NCBI RefSeq assembly: GCF_015220045.1
Contig: NZ_JADBGB010000001.1
Span: 1,083,001-1,147,000, forward strand
Origin: Marivivens aquimaris
GTDB lineage: Bacteria; Pseudomonadota; Alphaproteobacteria; Rhodobacterales; Rhodobacteraceae
Length of the DNA stretch: 64,000 bases
Reading direction: 5' to 3'
Shown: piece after piece, positions 17,698-26,540 of the stretch
Layout of the letters: every line of letters starts with the position of its first letter
Position numbering within the stretch: the stretch's first letter is position 1
Notes under the pieces: model-generated
The model's input: the letters and a program-made list of their open reading frames with translations, nothing else
Databases searched by the model: none
What the model was told of the DNA's origin: nothing
Program-made: the position numbers and the translations under genes

Positions 17698-18930
17698 ATG
17701 CGGGCATTCCTATACCGCCTGAGGCTCTGGGCACGAAAGCTCGGGGTCCGCGTTATTTCGATCGCGGCACTTTCGGTGCTGTCGGTTTTCGCGGCGAAAT
17801 ACTCCGGCGTCTATGTGCCCGCAGGCGTGGCCGAAAAAATCGGCGCGGATTCAGTGGTTTCGCTGCTGAACATCATCGCGAATTCCATGTTGACGGTCAC
17901 AACGTTCTCGCTGTCGGTGATGGTGACGATCCACCGCAACGCGTCCAGCCAGTGGACCCCCCGCGCGCACCGGATGCACCTGCGCGACAGCCGCACGCAG
18001 ACGGTTATCGCAACGTTTCTAGGGGCTTACATCTACGCGCTATTGTCGCTGATCCTGCTGGATACCCCGTATTTCGGGGACAAAGAGGTTGTCGCGCTGT
18101 TCGTCACGACGCTCGGTGTGATCGCGTGGATCGTCTACCAGATGCTGATGTGGGTGCTGCACCTTCAGACCTTCGGGAGCCTAGAGCAAACCGCCGACCG
18201 CATCCACGAACAGACCCGCGATGCGCTGCAATTGCGGATGTCTCATCCGTGCCTAGGCGGGCACGCGCTGCTGGACCGCTCGATCATTCCGATGGACGCC
18301 AAGCCCGTCTTCGCCGCGCGTTCCGGCTACGTCGTGCGGATGATGGCCAGTGCGCTCGATAGCGCGGCGGAGGATTGCGGCGGGGCGATTTATATCATCG
18401 TCGATGTGGGCGAGCATATCACCAAGGGCGACCCGATTGCCTTCACCACTGGCCAAACAGAGAAGATGACCGAGGCGGTCGAGCAGAATATCGACATCGG
18501 TCATCACCGCGACATCGAACAGGACCCGAACTTCGGCCTCTTAATGCTTGCAGAGATTGGAGAAAAAGCGCTTTCTCCCGGTGTGAATGACGGCGGCACG
18601 GCTATCGACATGATCGACCGGATGGCCGAGCTTGCGGAAACGCATGAGGACTTGGGCGAGACGACCTACAAGAACCTCTGGATGCCGCCGCTGAATACGG
18701 GCGACATTATCCGCCGGCCGTTCGATCTGATTTCGCGCTATGCGATCACTTCGCTTGAGGTCCAAGAGGTGCTGCTGAAACGCCTCGATATCCTGTCGCG
18801 CCACCCTGATCCCGACATCGCCAAGGCCGCGAGAGAGGTCGCGCAGGACGCTTTTGACCGCGCTCAGGAGGCCCTGCCGACCAAGGTCGACAAGGCAAAA
18901 CTCGTGAAACCGCAGTGCCTTACGGGATGA
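17698..18930 (+). CDS. DUF2254 family membrane protein
   Basis: 410 residues. The N-terminal 150 residues hold about four membrane helices (roughly residues 20-40, 55-77, 100-122 and 130-152). The soluble C-terminal part contains LNVDVGEHITKGDP-like and EIGEKALSPGVNDGGTAIDMIDRM, a motif strongly diagnostic of DUF2254. The family is widespread in proteobacteria and has no established function; membrane-pore roles have been suggested only by analogy. It starts with ATG behind GAGGGACTG. The 3' end overlaps the converging SYLF lipoprotein gene by 11 bases. Confidence 0.85.
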   Translation: MRAFLYRLRLWARKLGVRVISIAALSVLSVFAAKYSGVYVPAGVAEKIGADSVVSLLNIIANSMLTVTTFSLSVMVTIHRNASSQWTPRAHRMHLRDSRTQTVIATFLGAYIYALLSLILLDTPYFGDKEVVALFVTTLGVIAWIVYQMLMWVLHLQTFGSLEQTADRIHEQTRDALQLRMSHPCLGGHALLDRSIIPMDAKPVFAARSGYVVRMMASALDSAAEDCGGAIYIIVDVGEHITKGDPIAFTTGQTEKMTEAVEQNIDIGHHRDIEQDPNFGLLMLAEIGEKALSPGVNDGGTAIDMIDRMAELAETHEDLGETTYKNLWMPPLNTGDIIRRPFDLISRYAITSLEVQEVLLKRLDILSRHPDPDIAKAAREVAQDAFDRAQEALPTKVDKAKLVKPQCLTG

Positions 18931-19480
18931 TGCGCGTGTACTTGACGCCTTCGAGCGTCGCGCCAACGCGGAAGCCCGCCTGCGCAAACACAACCGCGAT
19001 GACCGGAGAGGTCGAGGTCAGCGTCGAAGCGCTCAGCATCTCGCCGCGGTCGTTCAGCGCGTAGGCGACGTCAGCACCGGCAGTCCAGCCGTTCGACTGG
19101 CGGAAGCCGCTCAGCGCTTCGGGGGTCATGAAGAACAGGACCGCGCTGAACTGCTGCGCGCCGAACTGGATGCCCGCGCTCGCGCCCGCTGCCGAATAGT
19201 AGTCCACGGTGGTCTCGCCGATCACAAGCGCGCCGCGTCCGTAAGAGCCGCCAAGTCCAATGCCCGCCTCGGAAATCAGCGGCATGACCAGCATACCCGA
19301 GGACTGGCTCGCCAGCTGGCGGGTGCCCGGATAGGCGGTGTACATGTGGTTGAGCGTAGCGGCAACGCGCGCGTCGATGGTCGCAGCGCCGCTTCCGCCG
19401 ATGGGGTTGCCGCAAGCAGCAAGGGTTCCGGCTGCCATCATGGCGCCGGCCGCAAATCCGCGTCGTGTCAGGTTGGTCAT
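18920..19480 (-). CDS. SYLF/YSC84-domain lipoprotein
   Basis: 186 residues. The N-terminus MTNLTRRGFAAGAMMAAGTLAACG combines a twin-arginine (RRGF) with a lipobox (LAAC), so the mature protein is probably exported folded by Tat and lipidated at Cys23. The remainder matches the SYLF (Ysc84) domain: YPGTRQLASQSSGMLVMPL, then GGSYGRGALVIG, and the C-terminal VVFAQAGFRVGATLEGVKYTRI. The domain binds phosphoinositides in eukaryotes; its bacterial role is unknown. Its 3' end overlaps DUF2254. The hemB gene follows 79 bases upstream on the same strand. Confidence 0.83.
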   Translation of the reverse strand: MTNLTRRGFAAGAMMAAGTLAACGNPIGGSGAATIDARVAATLNHMYTAYPGTRQLASQSSGMLVMPLISEAGIGLGGSYGRGALVIGETTVDYYSAAGASAGIQFGAQQFSAVLFFMTPEALSGFRQSNGWTAGADVAYALNDRGEMLSASTLTSTSPVIAVVFAQAGFRVGATLEGVKYTRIIP

Positions 19481-19558
19481 ACTCGTGCCTCGTCAATAAG
19501 GGGCGGCTTGCCTGCCGCTCTGTCATGTGCGGCACTATACGCCGCAAACTGCGTTATG

Positions 19559-20557
19559 TCATCCGTTGAGGATACGTGCCGCTTCGGGTGCGAAATACGT
19601 CAGGATGCCGTCACAGCCCGCACGTTTGAACGCTAAGAGGCTCTCCAGCATGACTTTTTCGCCGTCGAGCCAGCCGTTTGCCACGGCAGCCTGGATCATC
19701 GCGTATTCGCCCGACACTTGATAGGCGAAAGTCGGCACACCGAAGGTATCCTTCACGCGGCGGCAGATATCGAGGTACGGCATCCCCGGTTTGATCATGA
19801 CCATATCGGCGCCTTCCATCAGATCGCGCTCAACCAGACGCAGGGCCTCGTCCGAGTTGCCCGCGTCCATCTGGTAGGTCTTCTTGTCACCCTTCAGCGC
19901 GCCCGACGCACCCACCGCATCACGGAACGGGCCGTAGAAGCCAGAGGCGTATTTGGCGGTGTAAGACAGGATGCCAACATTCTGATATCCCTCGCTTTCC
20001 AGCGCCGAACGCATTGCCCCGATACGCCCGTCCATCATGTCCGACGGACCGAGCAGATCGGCACCGGCCTCTGCCTGCGCCAACGCCATTTTGACCAGCG
20101 CCTCTACGGTTTCGTCGTTCAGGATCTCGCCGTTTTCGACGTACCCGTCATGGCCGTTGATGTTGTATGGATCGAGCGCGATGTCCGTCATGATGACCAT
20201 TTCGGGCACCGCGTCCTTGATCGCGCGGATCGCCTGATTGGTCAGATTGTCGCGGGACCACGCCATCGCGCAATCTTCCGTCCGGTGCTCCATCGAGGTG
20301 TAGGGAAACAGGCACATCGCCGGAATGCCGAGCGAAAACGCCTCCTGCGCCGATTTCACCACGCGGTCGATGGTCTTGCGGGTCACCCCCGGCATGGACG
20401 GGATCGCGGTTTCGTCGTCCTTTCCCTCGATCAGGAACACCGGCCAGATGAAATCATCTGTGGTGAGCGTGTTTTCACGGACCATAGCGCGGATACCGGC
20501 GGACTTGCGCAGGCGGCGGAAACGGGCGGTGGGATAGGGGGCGACGGTGGGTTTCAT
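19559..20557 (-). CDS. hemB: Delta-aminolevulinic acid dehydratase (porphobilinogen synthase)
   Basis: A 332-residue enzyme that joins two 5-aminolevulinates to porphobilinogen in the haem and bacteriochlorophyll pathway. Both Schiff-base lysines are visible: one in SYTAKYASGFYGPF and one in MIKPGMPYLDI. The zinc-type cysteine cluster (CxCxxC) is replaced by DIALDPYN...HDG, so this is the magnesium-type enzyme usual in alphaproteobacteria. The N-terminus (VAPYPTARFRRLRKSAGIRAMV) is standard. It starts at ATG 20557, behind AAAGG, and is divergently transcribed from the small membrane protein gene at 20675. Confidence 0.98.
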   Translation of the reverse strand: MKPTVAPYPTARFRRLRKSAGIRAMVRENTLTTDDFIWPVFLIEGKDDETAIPSMPGVTRKTIDRVVKSAQEAFSLGIPAMCLFPYTSMEHRTEDCAMAWSRDNLTNQAIRAIKDAVPEMVIMTDIALDPYNINGHDGYVENGEILNDETVEALVKMALAQAEAGADLLGPSDMMDGRIGAMRSALESEGYQNVGILSYTAKYASGFYGPFRDAVGASGALKGDKKTYQMDAGNSDEALRLVERDLMEGADMVMIKPGMPYLDICRRVKDTFGVPTFAYQVSGEYAMIQAAVANGWLDGEKVMLESLLAFKRAGCDGILTYFAPEAARILNG

Positions 20558-20674
20558 AACGGGCCTTTCATGTCACACCCCTTGGGTGCCACGTAAAATT
20601 GTTGTTGCCAAGTCTGGGCAATCACAAGAGCGGAAGTTAACGTCCGCGCAGAAGACCAACCGAGGCCCATACCC

Positions 20675-21199
20675 GTGGATTTGATACAGAACGTATTCGA
20701 CGTCATCGATTTTCGATCTTTTTCGAATGCGTGGTACTGGATGGTCGTGGCCGTCCTGTGGTCGACGTCGTCCTATTGGGTTGTCGGCGTTCCTTATGAC
20801 CTGATCCAGCGGGCCGAGCGGGAACACGGTGATGCCTTCACCGACATGCAGGCCGTTGTGATCGTCTACGTTCGCCGCACGTTGACTATTGTGCGACAGT
20901 CGGCGGTCTTTCTGGTCGGCTTCATGTGTTTCATCCTCGCGATGCTCATCACCTTCGCCGTCCTTTATCAGAAGGAATTCGCGCAGGCGCTGCTGCTGCT
21001 GATGGTCCCGCTGTTCGGACTCGGTGCGCTGAACGTCCGCACCGCGCTGAAGATCGAAGCCGAAGGCGTGGGCAGTGACATGATCTTCCGCCGCCTGCGT
21101 CGCCATCGTCTGATGGTGCAGGCGATCGGCATGTTTTCGATCTTCATCACGGCGACTTACGGGATGTTTTACAACCTCGCTGTTCTTCATGCGTTCTAA
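20675..21199 (+). CDS. Conserved membrane protein (annotated elsewhere as a SufBCD complex component)
   Basis: 174 residues with three or four membrane helices (about residues 17-37, 80-105, 110-127 and 148-168). The cytosolic loop holds GVPYDLIQRAEREHGDAFTD. Proteins of this size and layout occur next to hemB or mfd in Rhodobacterales and carry the label component of SufBCD complex. I find no iron-sulphur cluster or Suf motif, so the label should be treated as unproven. Translation starts at GTG (20675) behind GAGG. mfd begins 38 bases downstream on the same strand and may be co-transcribed. Confidence 0.65.
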   Translation: MDLIQNVFDVIDFRSFSNAWYWMVVAVLWSTSSYWVVGVPYDLIQRAEREHGDAFTDMQAVVIVYVRRTLTIVRQSAVFLVGFMCFILAMLITFAVLYQKEFAQALLLLMVPLFGLGALNVRTALKIEAEGVGSDMIFRRLRRHRLMVQAIGMFSIFITATYGMFYNLAVLHAF

Positions 21200-21236
21200 G
21201 GATTGACTCTCGCCGTCCGCAGCGTAGGTCAGTTGC

Positions 21237-24200
21237 ATGGTTCAGAACGCGCACATCACCGTCTCCGGCGCCCCCGAGGGGTTTGACGCTAAACTCATCC
21301 TCGAGGAGCTGGCCAAGACAGGCCAGCCGGTGCTGCACGTTGCGCGCGACGACAAACGTCTGGCAGAAATGCAGGCCGCGCTCGCGTTCTACGCCCCCGA
21401 CATGCCCGTCGTCGTGTTCCCCGCGTGGGACTGTCTGCCGTACGACCGGACCTCGCCGAACGCAGATATTTCCGCGACCCGCATGGCGACTTTGGCGGCA
21501 CTGACGCACGGGATGCCGTCGCAATACGTGCTGCTGACCACCGTCAATGCCGCCACCCAAAAGGTGCCCGCCCGCAGTATCCTCAAAGAGGCCGCTTTCA
21601 CCGCCCGCGTCGATAGCCGGATTGATGAAGACAAGCTGCGTAACTACCTGACGCGCATGGGCTTTACCCAAGCGCCGACCGTGATGGAACCTGGCGACTA
21701 CGCCGTCCGCGGCGGCATCATCGACATCTTCCCGCCGGGGCAGAGCGGCCCCGTCCGCCTCGACCTGTTCGGCGATGTTCTCGATAGCGCCCGCCGCTTT
21801 GATCCCGCCACGCAGCGCACCACGGAAAAGCTCGACGTGGTCGAACTTGCGCCCGTGTCCGAGGTCATCCTCGACGAGCCGGCAATCACCCGTTTCCGCC
21901 AGAACTACCGCATCGAATTCGGCGCCGCTGGCACCGACGATCCGCTGTACGAAGCGATCAGTGCGGGCCGCAAGCACGCAGGACAGGAACACTGGCTCGG
22001 CTTCTTCCACGCCGAGCTGGAAACGCTGTTCGACTATGTGCCCAAGGCCACTATCACGCTGGACGATCAGGTCACGCCGACCCGCGTCACCCGCTGGACG
22101 ATGGTCGAGGACACCTACGAGACGCGGATGCACGCGCTCAAGCAGAAGGGCCGGATGGACAGCGTGTACAAGCCCGCGCCGCCGTCTCTGATGTACCTTG
22201 ACGACAACGCGTGGGAGGTGGCCGTCGACGGTCGCCGCCTGCTGCAATTCAGCCCGCTGAAACAGCCGACCGGCCCGAACGTTATCGATGCAGGCGGCCG
22301 CATCGGGCGCAATTTCGCTCCCGAGCGTCAGCAAGAGAGCATCAGCCTCTTCGGCAGCCTCGTTTCGCACATCAAGAAGAAACTCGACGACGGCCCCGTT
22401 GTCATCGCGTCCTATTCCGACGGTGCCCGCGAACGTCTGACCGGCCTGCTGGAAGACGAAGGCGCGGGCGAGGTTATCCCCGTCAGCGATTTCTCCCGTG
22501 TCGGCAAACGCGGTTTACACCTCGCGGTATGGGCGCTCGAACAGGGCTTCGAGGCCAAAGGCATCACCGTCATTTCCGAACAGGACGTGCTCGGCGACCG
22601 CCTCATTCGCCAGACCAAGAGAAAGCGCAAGGCCGAGAACTTCCTCACCGAAACGCAGAGCCTCACGCCCGGCGATCTGGTGGTCCACGTCGACCACGGC
22701 GTTGGTCGCTACCTCGGGCTGGAGGTCATCACTGCGGCCGGTGCGTCGCACGAATGTATCTCGCTCGAATACGCCGAAGGGTCCAAGCTTTACCTGCCGG
22801 TCGAGAACATCGAACTGCTGTCGAAATACGGCCATGAAAGCGGCCTGCTCGACAAACTTGGCGGCGGTGCATGGCAGGCGAAAAAGGCCCGCATGAAAGA
22901 ACGCATCCGCCAGATGGCGGAGCGTCTCATCCGTGTCGCGGCAGAGCGCGAACTGCGCAAAGCGCCCGTTCTTACGCCGCCCGACGGCATGTGGGACCAG
23001 TTCCTCGCGCGCTTCCCCTATGCGGAAACCGACGATCAGCTTCAGGCAATTTCTGACGTGCTTGATGACCTCGACAGCGGCCGCCCGATGGACCGCCTCA
23101 TCTGCGGCGACGTGGGCTTCGGCAAAACCGAAGTCGCGATCCGCGCGGCCTTTGTTGCAGCTATGTCCGGCGTTCAGGTCGCCGTCATCGCACCGACCAC
23201 TCTGCTCGCCCGCCAGCACTACAAGAACTTCAAGGAACGCTTCCGCGGCTTCCCGATCAACGTGGCCCCGCTGTCGCGTTTCGTCTCCGCGAGCGAGGCG
23301 TCCAAAACCCGCGAGGGCATGGCGAACGGCCAGATGGACATCGTCATCGGCACCCACGCGCTCCTCGCCAAGGGCGTTAATTTCAAGAACCTCGGCCTGC
23401 TGATCATCGACGAAGAACAGCACTTTGGCGTCCAGCACAAGGAACGCCTGAAGCAGCTCCGTTCCGACGTGCACGTCCTGACGCTGACCGCGACACCGAT
23501 CCCGCGTACGCTGCAACTGTCGCTCACGGGCGTGCGCGACCTGTCGATCATCGGCACGCCGCCCATCGACCGCCTGTCGATCCGCACCTACGTGTCCGAA
23601 TTCGATACCGTCACCATCCGCGAAGCGCTACTGCGCGAACACTATCGCGGCGGTCAATCGTTCCTCGTCGTGCCGCGCGTCAGCGACCTGCCAGAGATGG
23701 AAGACTGGCTGAAAAAGAACGTCCCCGAAGTCACCTATGTCGTGGCCAACGGCCAGATGGCAGCGGGCGAGCTCGACGACCGGATGAACGCGTTCTACGA
23801 CGGCAAATACGACGTACTGCTAGCGACCACGATCGTGGAAAGCGGCCTCGATATTCCGACCGCAAACACGATGGTCGTGCACCGCGCCGATATGTTCGGC
23901 CTCGCGCAGCTCTACCAGATCCGTGGCCGCGTGGGCCGTTCCAAGACCCGCGCTTACGCGTACCTGACGACCAAACCGCGCGGCAAACTCACCCCGCAGG
24001 CCGAGAAGCGTCTGCGCGTGCTGGGCAGCCTCGACACCCTGGGCGCCGGCTTCACGCTGGCCTCGCAGGACCTCGATATTCGCGGTGCGGGTAACCTTCT
24101 GGGCGAAGAACAATCGGGCCACGTCAACGAGGTCGGCTACGAGCTGTACCAGAACATGCTCGAAGAAGAGATCGACCGCATCAAGAAGGGCGGCGGCGCG

Positions 24201-24698
24201 CTTAATGATGATGACGGCCAGTGGGCGCCGCAGATCAACCTCGGCGTTTCTGTCCTGATTCCAGAGGATTACGTGCCGGACCTTGACGTACGTCTCGGCC
24301 TCTATCGCCGTCTGTCGAACCTCTCGACCAAGGTGGAGCTGGAAGGTTTCGCTGCCGAACTGATCGACCGTTTCGGCAAGTTGCCGAAGGAAGTGAACAC
24401 GCTGCTGCTGATCGTGCGCATCAAGGCGATGTGCAAACGCGCCGGTATCAGCCACCTCGACGGCGGCCCGAAAGGCGCGACCGTGCGCTTCCACAACGAC
24501 AAGTTCGCATCGCCCGAAGGTCTGGTGGAGTTCATCGGCGACCAGAAGGGTCAGGCCAAGATCAAGGACAACAAGATCGTCCTGCAACGCGACTGGCCAA
24601 AGGAAGCGGACAAGATCAAAGGCGCCTTCGCCATCGCCCGCGACCTTGCAGAGAAGGTCGCGGCCAAGAAGAAAAAGGCTACAAAGTCCGGCGCTTAA
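21237..24698 (+). CDS. mfd: Transcription-repair coupling factor
   Basis: A 1153-residue DNA translocase that releases stalled RNA polymerase and recruits UvrA. The N-terminal UvrB-like domain is residues 1-330. The RNA polymerase-interacting CarD-like domain includes LVVHVDHGVGRYLGLE (about 480-500). The Walker A motif is GDVGFGKTEVA (about 624) and the DEEQHFG box is near 725. The TRG motif region (TTIVESGLDIPTANTM) and RGRVGRS follow. The C-terminal UvrA-binding part contains ALNDDDGQWAPQINL. The length fits the family. It overlaps the converging MFS gene at its 3' end by 20 bases. Confidence 0.98.
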   Translation: MVQNAHITVSGAPEGFDAKLILEELAKTGQPVLHVARDDKRLAEMQAALAFYAPDMPVVVFPAWDCLPYDRTSPNADISATRMATLAALTHGMPSQYVLLTTVNAATQKVPARSILKEAAFTARVDSRIDEDKLRNYLTRMGFTQAPTVMEPGDYAVRGGIIDIFPPGQSGPVRLDLFGDVLDSARRFDPATQRTTEKLDVVELAPVSEVILDEPAITRFRQNYRIEFGAAGTDDPLYEAISAGRKHAGQEHWLGFFHAELETLFDYVPKATITLDDQVTPTRVTRWTMVEDTYETRMHALKQKGRMDSVYKPAPPSLMYLDDNAWEVAVDGRRLLQFSPLKQPTGPNVIDAGGRIGRNFAPERQQESISLFGSLVSHIKKKLDDGPVVIASYSDGARERLTGLLEDEGAGEVIPVSDFSRVGKRGLHLAVWALEQGFEAKGITVISEQDVLGDRLIRQTKRKRKAENFLTETQSLTPGDLVVHVDHGVGRYLGLEVITAAGASHECISLEYAEGSKLYLPVENIELLSKYGHESGLLDKLGGGAWQAKKARMKERIRQMAERLIRVAAERELRKAPVLTPPDGMWDQFLARFPYAETDDQLQAISDVLDDLDSGRPMDRLICGDVGFGKTEVAIRAAFVAAMSGVQVAVIAPTTLLARQHYKNFKERFRGFPINVAPLSRFVSASEASKTREGMANGQMDIVIGTHALLAKGVNFKNLGLLIIDEEQHFGVQHKERLKQLRSDVHVLTLTATPIPRTLQLSLTGVRDLSIIGTPPIDRLSIRTYVSEFDTVTIREALLREHYRGGQSFLVVPRVSDLPEMEDWLKKNVPEVTYVVANGQMAAGELDDRMNAFYDGKYDVLLATTIVESGLDIPTANTMVVHRADMFGLAQLYQIRGRVGRSKTRAYAYLTTKPRGKLTPQAEKRLRVLGSLDTLGAGFTLASQDLDIRGAGNLLGEEQSGHVNEVGYELYQNMLEEEIDRIKKGGGALNDDDGQWAPQINLGVSVLIPEDYVPDLDVRLGLYRRLSNLSTKVELEGFAAELIDRFGKLPKEVNTLLLIVRIKAMCKRAGISHLDGGPKGATVRFHNDKFASPEGLVEFIGDQKGQAKIKDNKIVLQRDWPKEADKIKGAFAIARDLAEKVAAKKKKATKSGA

Positions 24699-25890
24699 GG
24701 CCGAAGCTTAATGCGAACGCGGCGGCGGCGAAGAGGAAAACGCCGACCGTCAGCGGGATCGGTGTGCCGTTGAAGAACTGCCCAACGGGGATCGCGAGCA
24801 GCAGCGAGAGCGAGGTCGACAGCGACATCACCACCGAAGTGCCCATGCCCGCAACGTGGCCCAGCGGCTCTAGCGCGAGCGCATTGAGGTTGCCCAGCGT
24901 CAGGCCGATGGTCGCGAAAACAGCGGCGCTAAAGACGAAAAACATTGCAAGGCGAATGACTTGCGGCGCGGTGCTGAGTTCGACCACGGTCACGATTGCA
25001 GCCAAGCTGGCCATGATGCAGAGCGCGATCTGGATGATCCGCTTCATGCCGAACCGCATCACGAGTCGCGAGTTCATGAAGGACGCGCAGGCCGCAATCG
25101 CCGCAGCCGCGCCAAAGAAATACTCGAAGGTTTCGGCGGCGCCGAACGCCTCCGCATAGATCTGCTGGGTGGACGACAGCGTCGCCATCAGGATCGCGTA
25201 GACCAGCGTCAGCACATAGATCACCTGACGCGCGGCGGGCGCTTTGAGCACCTCTTTGACCGCCCATTTCAGCTCCGACACCTTCAGGGTGCGACGGTTG
25301 GATTCCAGCAGCGTTTCGGGCTGGCGGAACAGCATCCAGAACATCACGAATGCGCCGAAGAGGCCGAAGAACGCAAAGATCGAACGCCATCCGAAAGCGT
25401 CCATCAGGGCCGCGCCCGCCATCGGCGCAAAGGCCGGAATGATCCCGAAGATCATCATCACGAGCGAGCTGATCCGCGCCATTTCCGGCCCACTGTGCTT
25501 GTCACGGATCAGCGCGATGCTGACGATCCGCGGCGCGGCAGCGGCCACACCCATGACGAAGCGCGAAATCAACATCGTGGTCATCGACGGCGCGAGGAAG
25601 GCGATGAACGCCGTCACGACGTAGAGAACGCAGCCCGTGATAATCACGACCTTGCGCCCGTAGGTGTCCGACAGCGGCCCGACAAAGAACGTGCCCAACC
25701 CGAGGCCCAGCACGAACGATGTTACCACAAGCTGCGCGAGGTTCGGCGCGTCGGGCGAAAGCTCTGCCGCGATCTTCCCAAGGCCGGGCAGCATCGCGTC
25801 GATGGAGAACGCGGTCAGCGCCGAGACCATCGCCATCAGCCCGACGAATTCGCGGCGACCGATGGGGCGGCCTGTCGATGTAGCGATCAT
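24679..25890 (-). CDS. Bcr/CflA-type major facilitator superfamily transporter
   Basis: 403 residues with 12 predicted membrane helices. The first half shows ALTAFSIDAMLPGLGKIAAEL and GPLSDTYGRKVV (motif A, GxLxDrxGrk), typical of the drug-resistance transporters Bcr/CflA. Substrates cannot be told from sequence. I chose ATG 25890 because it overlaps the stop of the upstream DsbA-like gene (TAATG); longer starts run into that gene. It is the last of three genes (acyl-CoA ligase, DsbA-like, MFS) on this strand. Confidence 0.87.
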   Translation of the reverse strand: MIATSTGRPIGRREFVGLMAMVSALTAFSIDAMLPGLGKIAAELSPDAPNLAQLVVTSFVLGLGLGTFFVGPLSDTYGRKVVIITGCVLYVVTAFIAFLAPSMTTMLISRFVMGVAAAAPRIVSIALIRDKHSGPEMARISSLVMMIFGIIPAFAPMAGAALMDAFGWRSIFAFFGLFGAFVMFWMLFRQPETLLESNRRTLKVSELKWAVKEVLKAPAARQVIYVLTLVYAILMATLSSTQQIYAEAFGAAETFEYFFGAAAAIAACASFMNSRLVMRFGMKRIIQIALCIMASLAAIVTVVELSTAPQVIRLAMFFVFSAAVFATIGLTLGNLNALALEPLGHVAGMGTSVVMSLSTSLSLLLAIPVGQFFNGTPIPLTVGVFLFAAAAFALSFGLKRRTL

Positions 25891-26540
25891 TACTCGGCGC
25901 TTTCTTCGCGGTCCTGCGATGCAATATCCTTCATCACGTCGAGCCACAGCTCGGTTGGCTGGGCACCTGGCACCGCGTGACGATTACCGACAACGAACGT
26001 CGGAACCGAGGTGATGCCCATGTGACGCGAATGCGCCTCGCGCTTGGCAATGCTGTCGACGTCGGCATCGCTCTCCAGCAGGCGGCGGACCATCTCGGGG
26101 TCCATCTCGCAGCCCTTGGCGATGTCGATCAGCACCTCATGGTCTCCAATGTCGCGGCCCTCGGCCCAGTAAGCTTTCATGATGGCGCTGACAACGAAGG
26201 CTTGGCGCTGTTCGAGGCCCGCCCAGTAGATCAGGCGCTGCGCGTCGAAGGTGTTGGGCGAGCGAGTGATCTTCTCGAAATTAAAAGTCACACCAGCGTT
26301 CTTCGCGTGCTCTTCCAGCACGACGTGCGCTTCGGCAGCGCGCTTCTTGGAGCCGAAGACCTGTTCCATCAGCTCGCCGCGATCCATGCCGCCTTTGGGC
26401 ATGTCTGGGCGCAGTTGGAACGGGTGGTATTCGATTTCGAAGGGGTGGTCGCCGGCTTTTTCCAGCGCGCGGTCGAGGTAGCCTTTGCCGACGTAGCACC
26501 AAGGGCAGGCGGGGTCAGCGATGATGTCCAGTTTGACCAT
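25890..26540 (-). CDS. DsbA-family thioredoxin-fold oxidoreductase (FrnE-like)
   Basis: 216 residues. The thioredoxin-fold N-terminus VKLDIIADPACPWCYVGK has the redox pair Cys12-Pro-Trp-Cys15. The helical insertion holds FDAQRLIYWAG. Near the C-terminus, GITSVPTFVVGN has the cis-proline loop. This matches the FrnE / 2-hydroxychromene-2-carboxylate isomerase-like group of cytosolic DsbA proteins. It has no signal peptide. ATG 26540 overlaps the 3' end of the ligase gene by 26 bases; the ORF could be extended to 26615, but that part is not family-like. A role in stress or xenobiotic metabolism is unproven. Confidence 0.88.
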   Translation of the reverse strand: MVKLDIIADPACPWCYVGKGYLDRALEKAGDHPFEIEYHPFQLRPDMPKGGMDRGELMEQVFGSKKRAAEAHVVLEEHAKNAGVTFNFEKITRSPNTFDAQRLIYWAGLEQRQAFVVSAIMKAYWAEGRDIGDHEVLIDIAKGCEMDPEMVRRLLESDADVDSIAKREAHSRHMGITSVPTFVVGNRHAVPGAQPTELWLDVMKDIASQDREESAE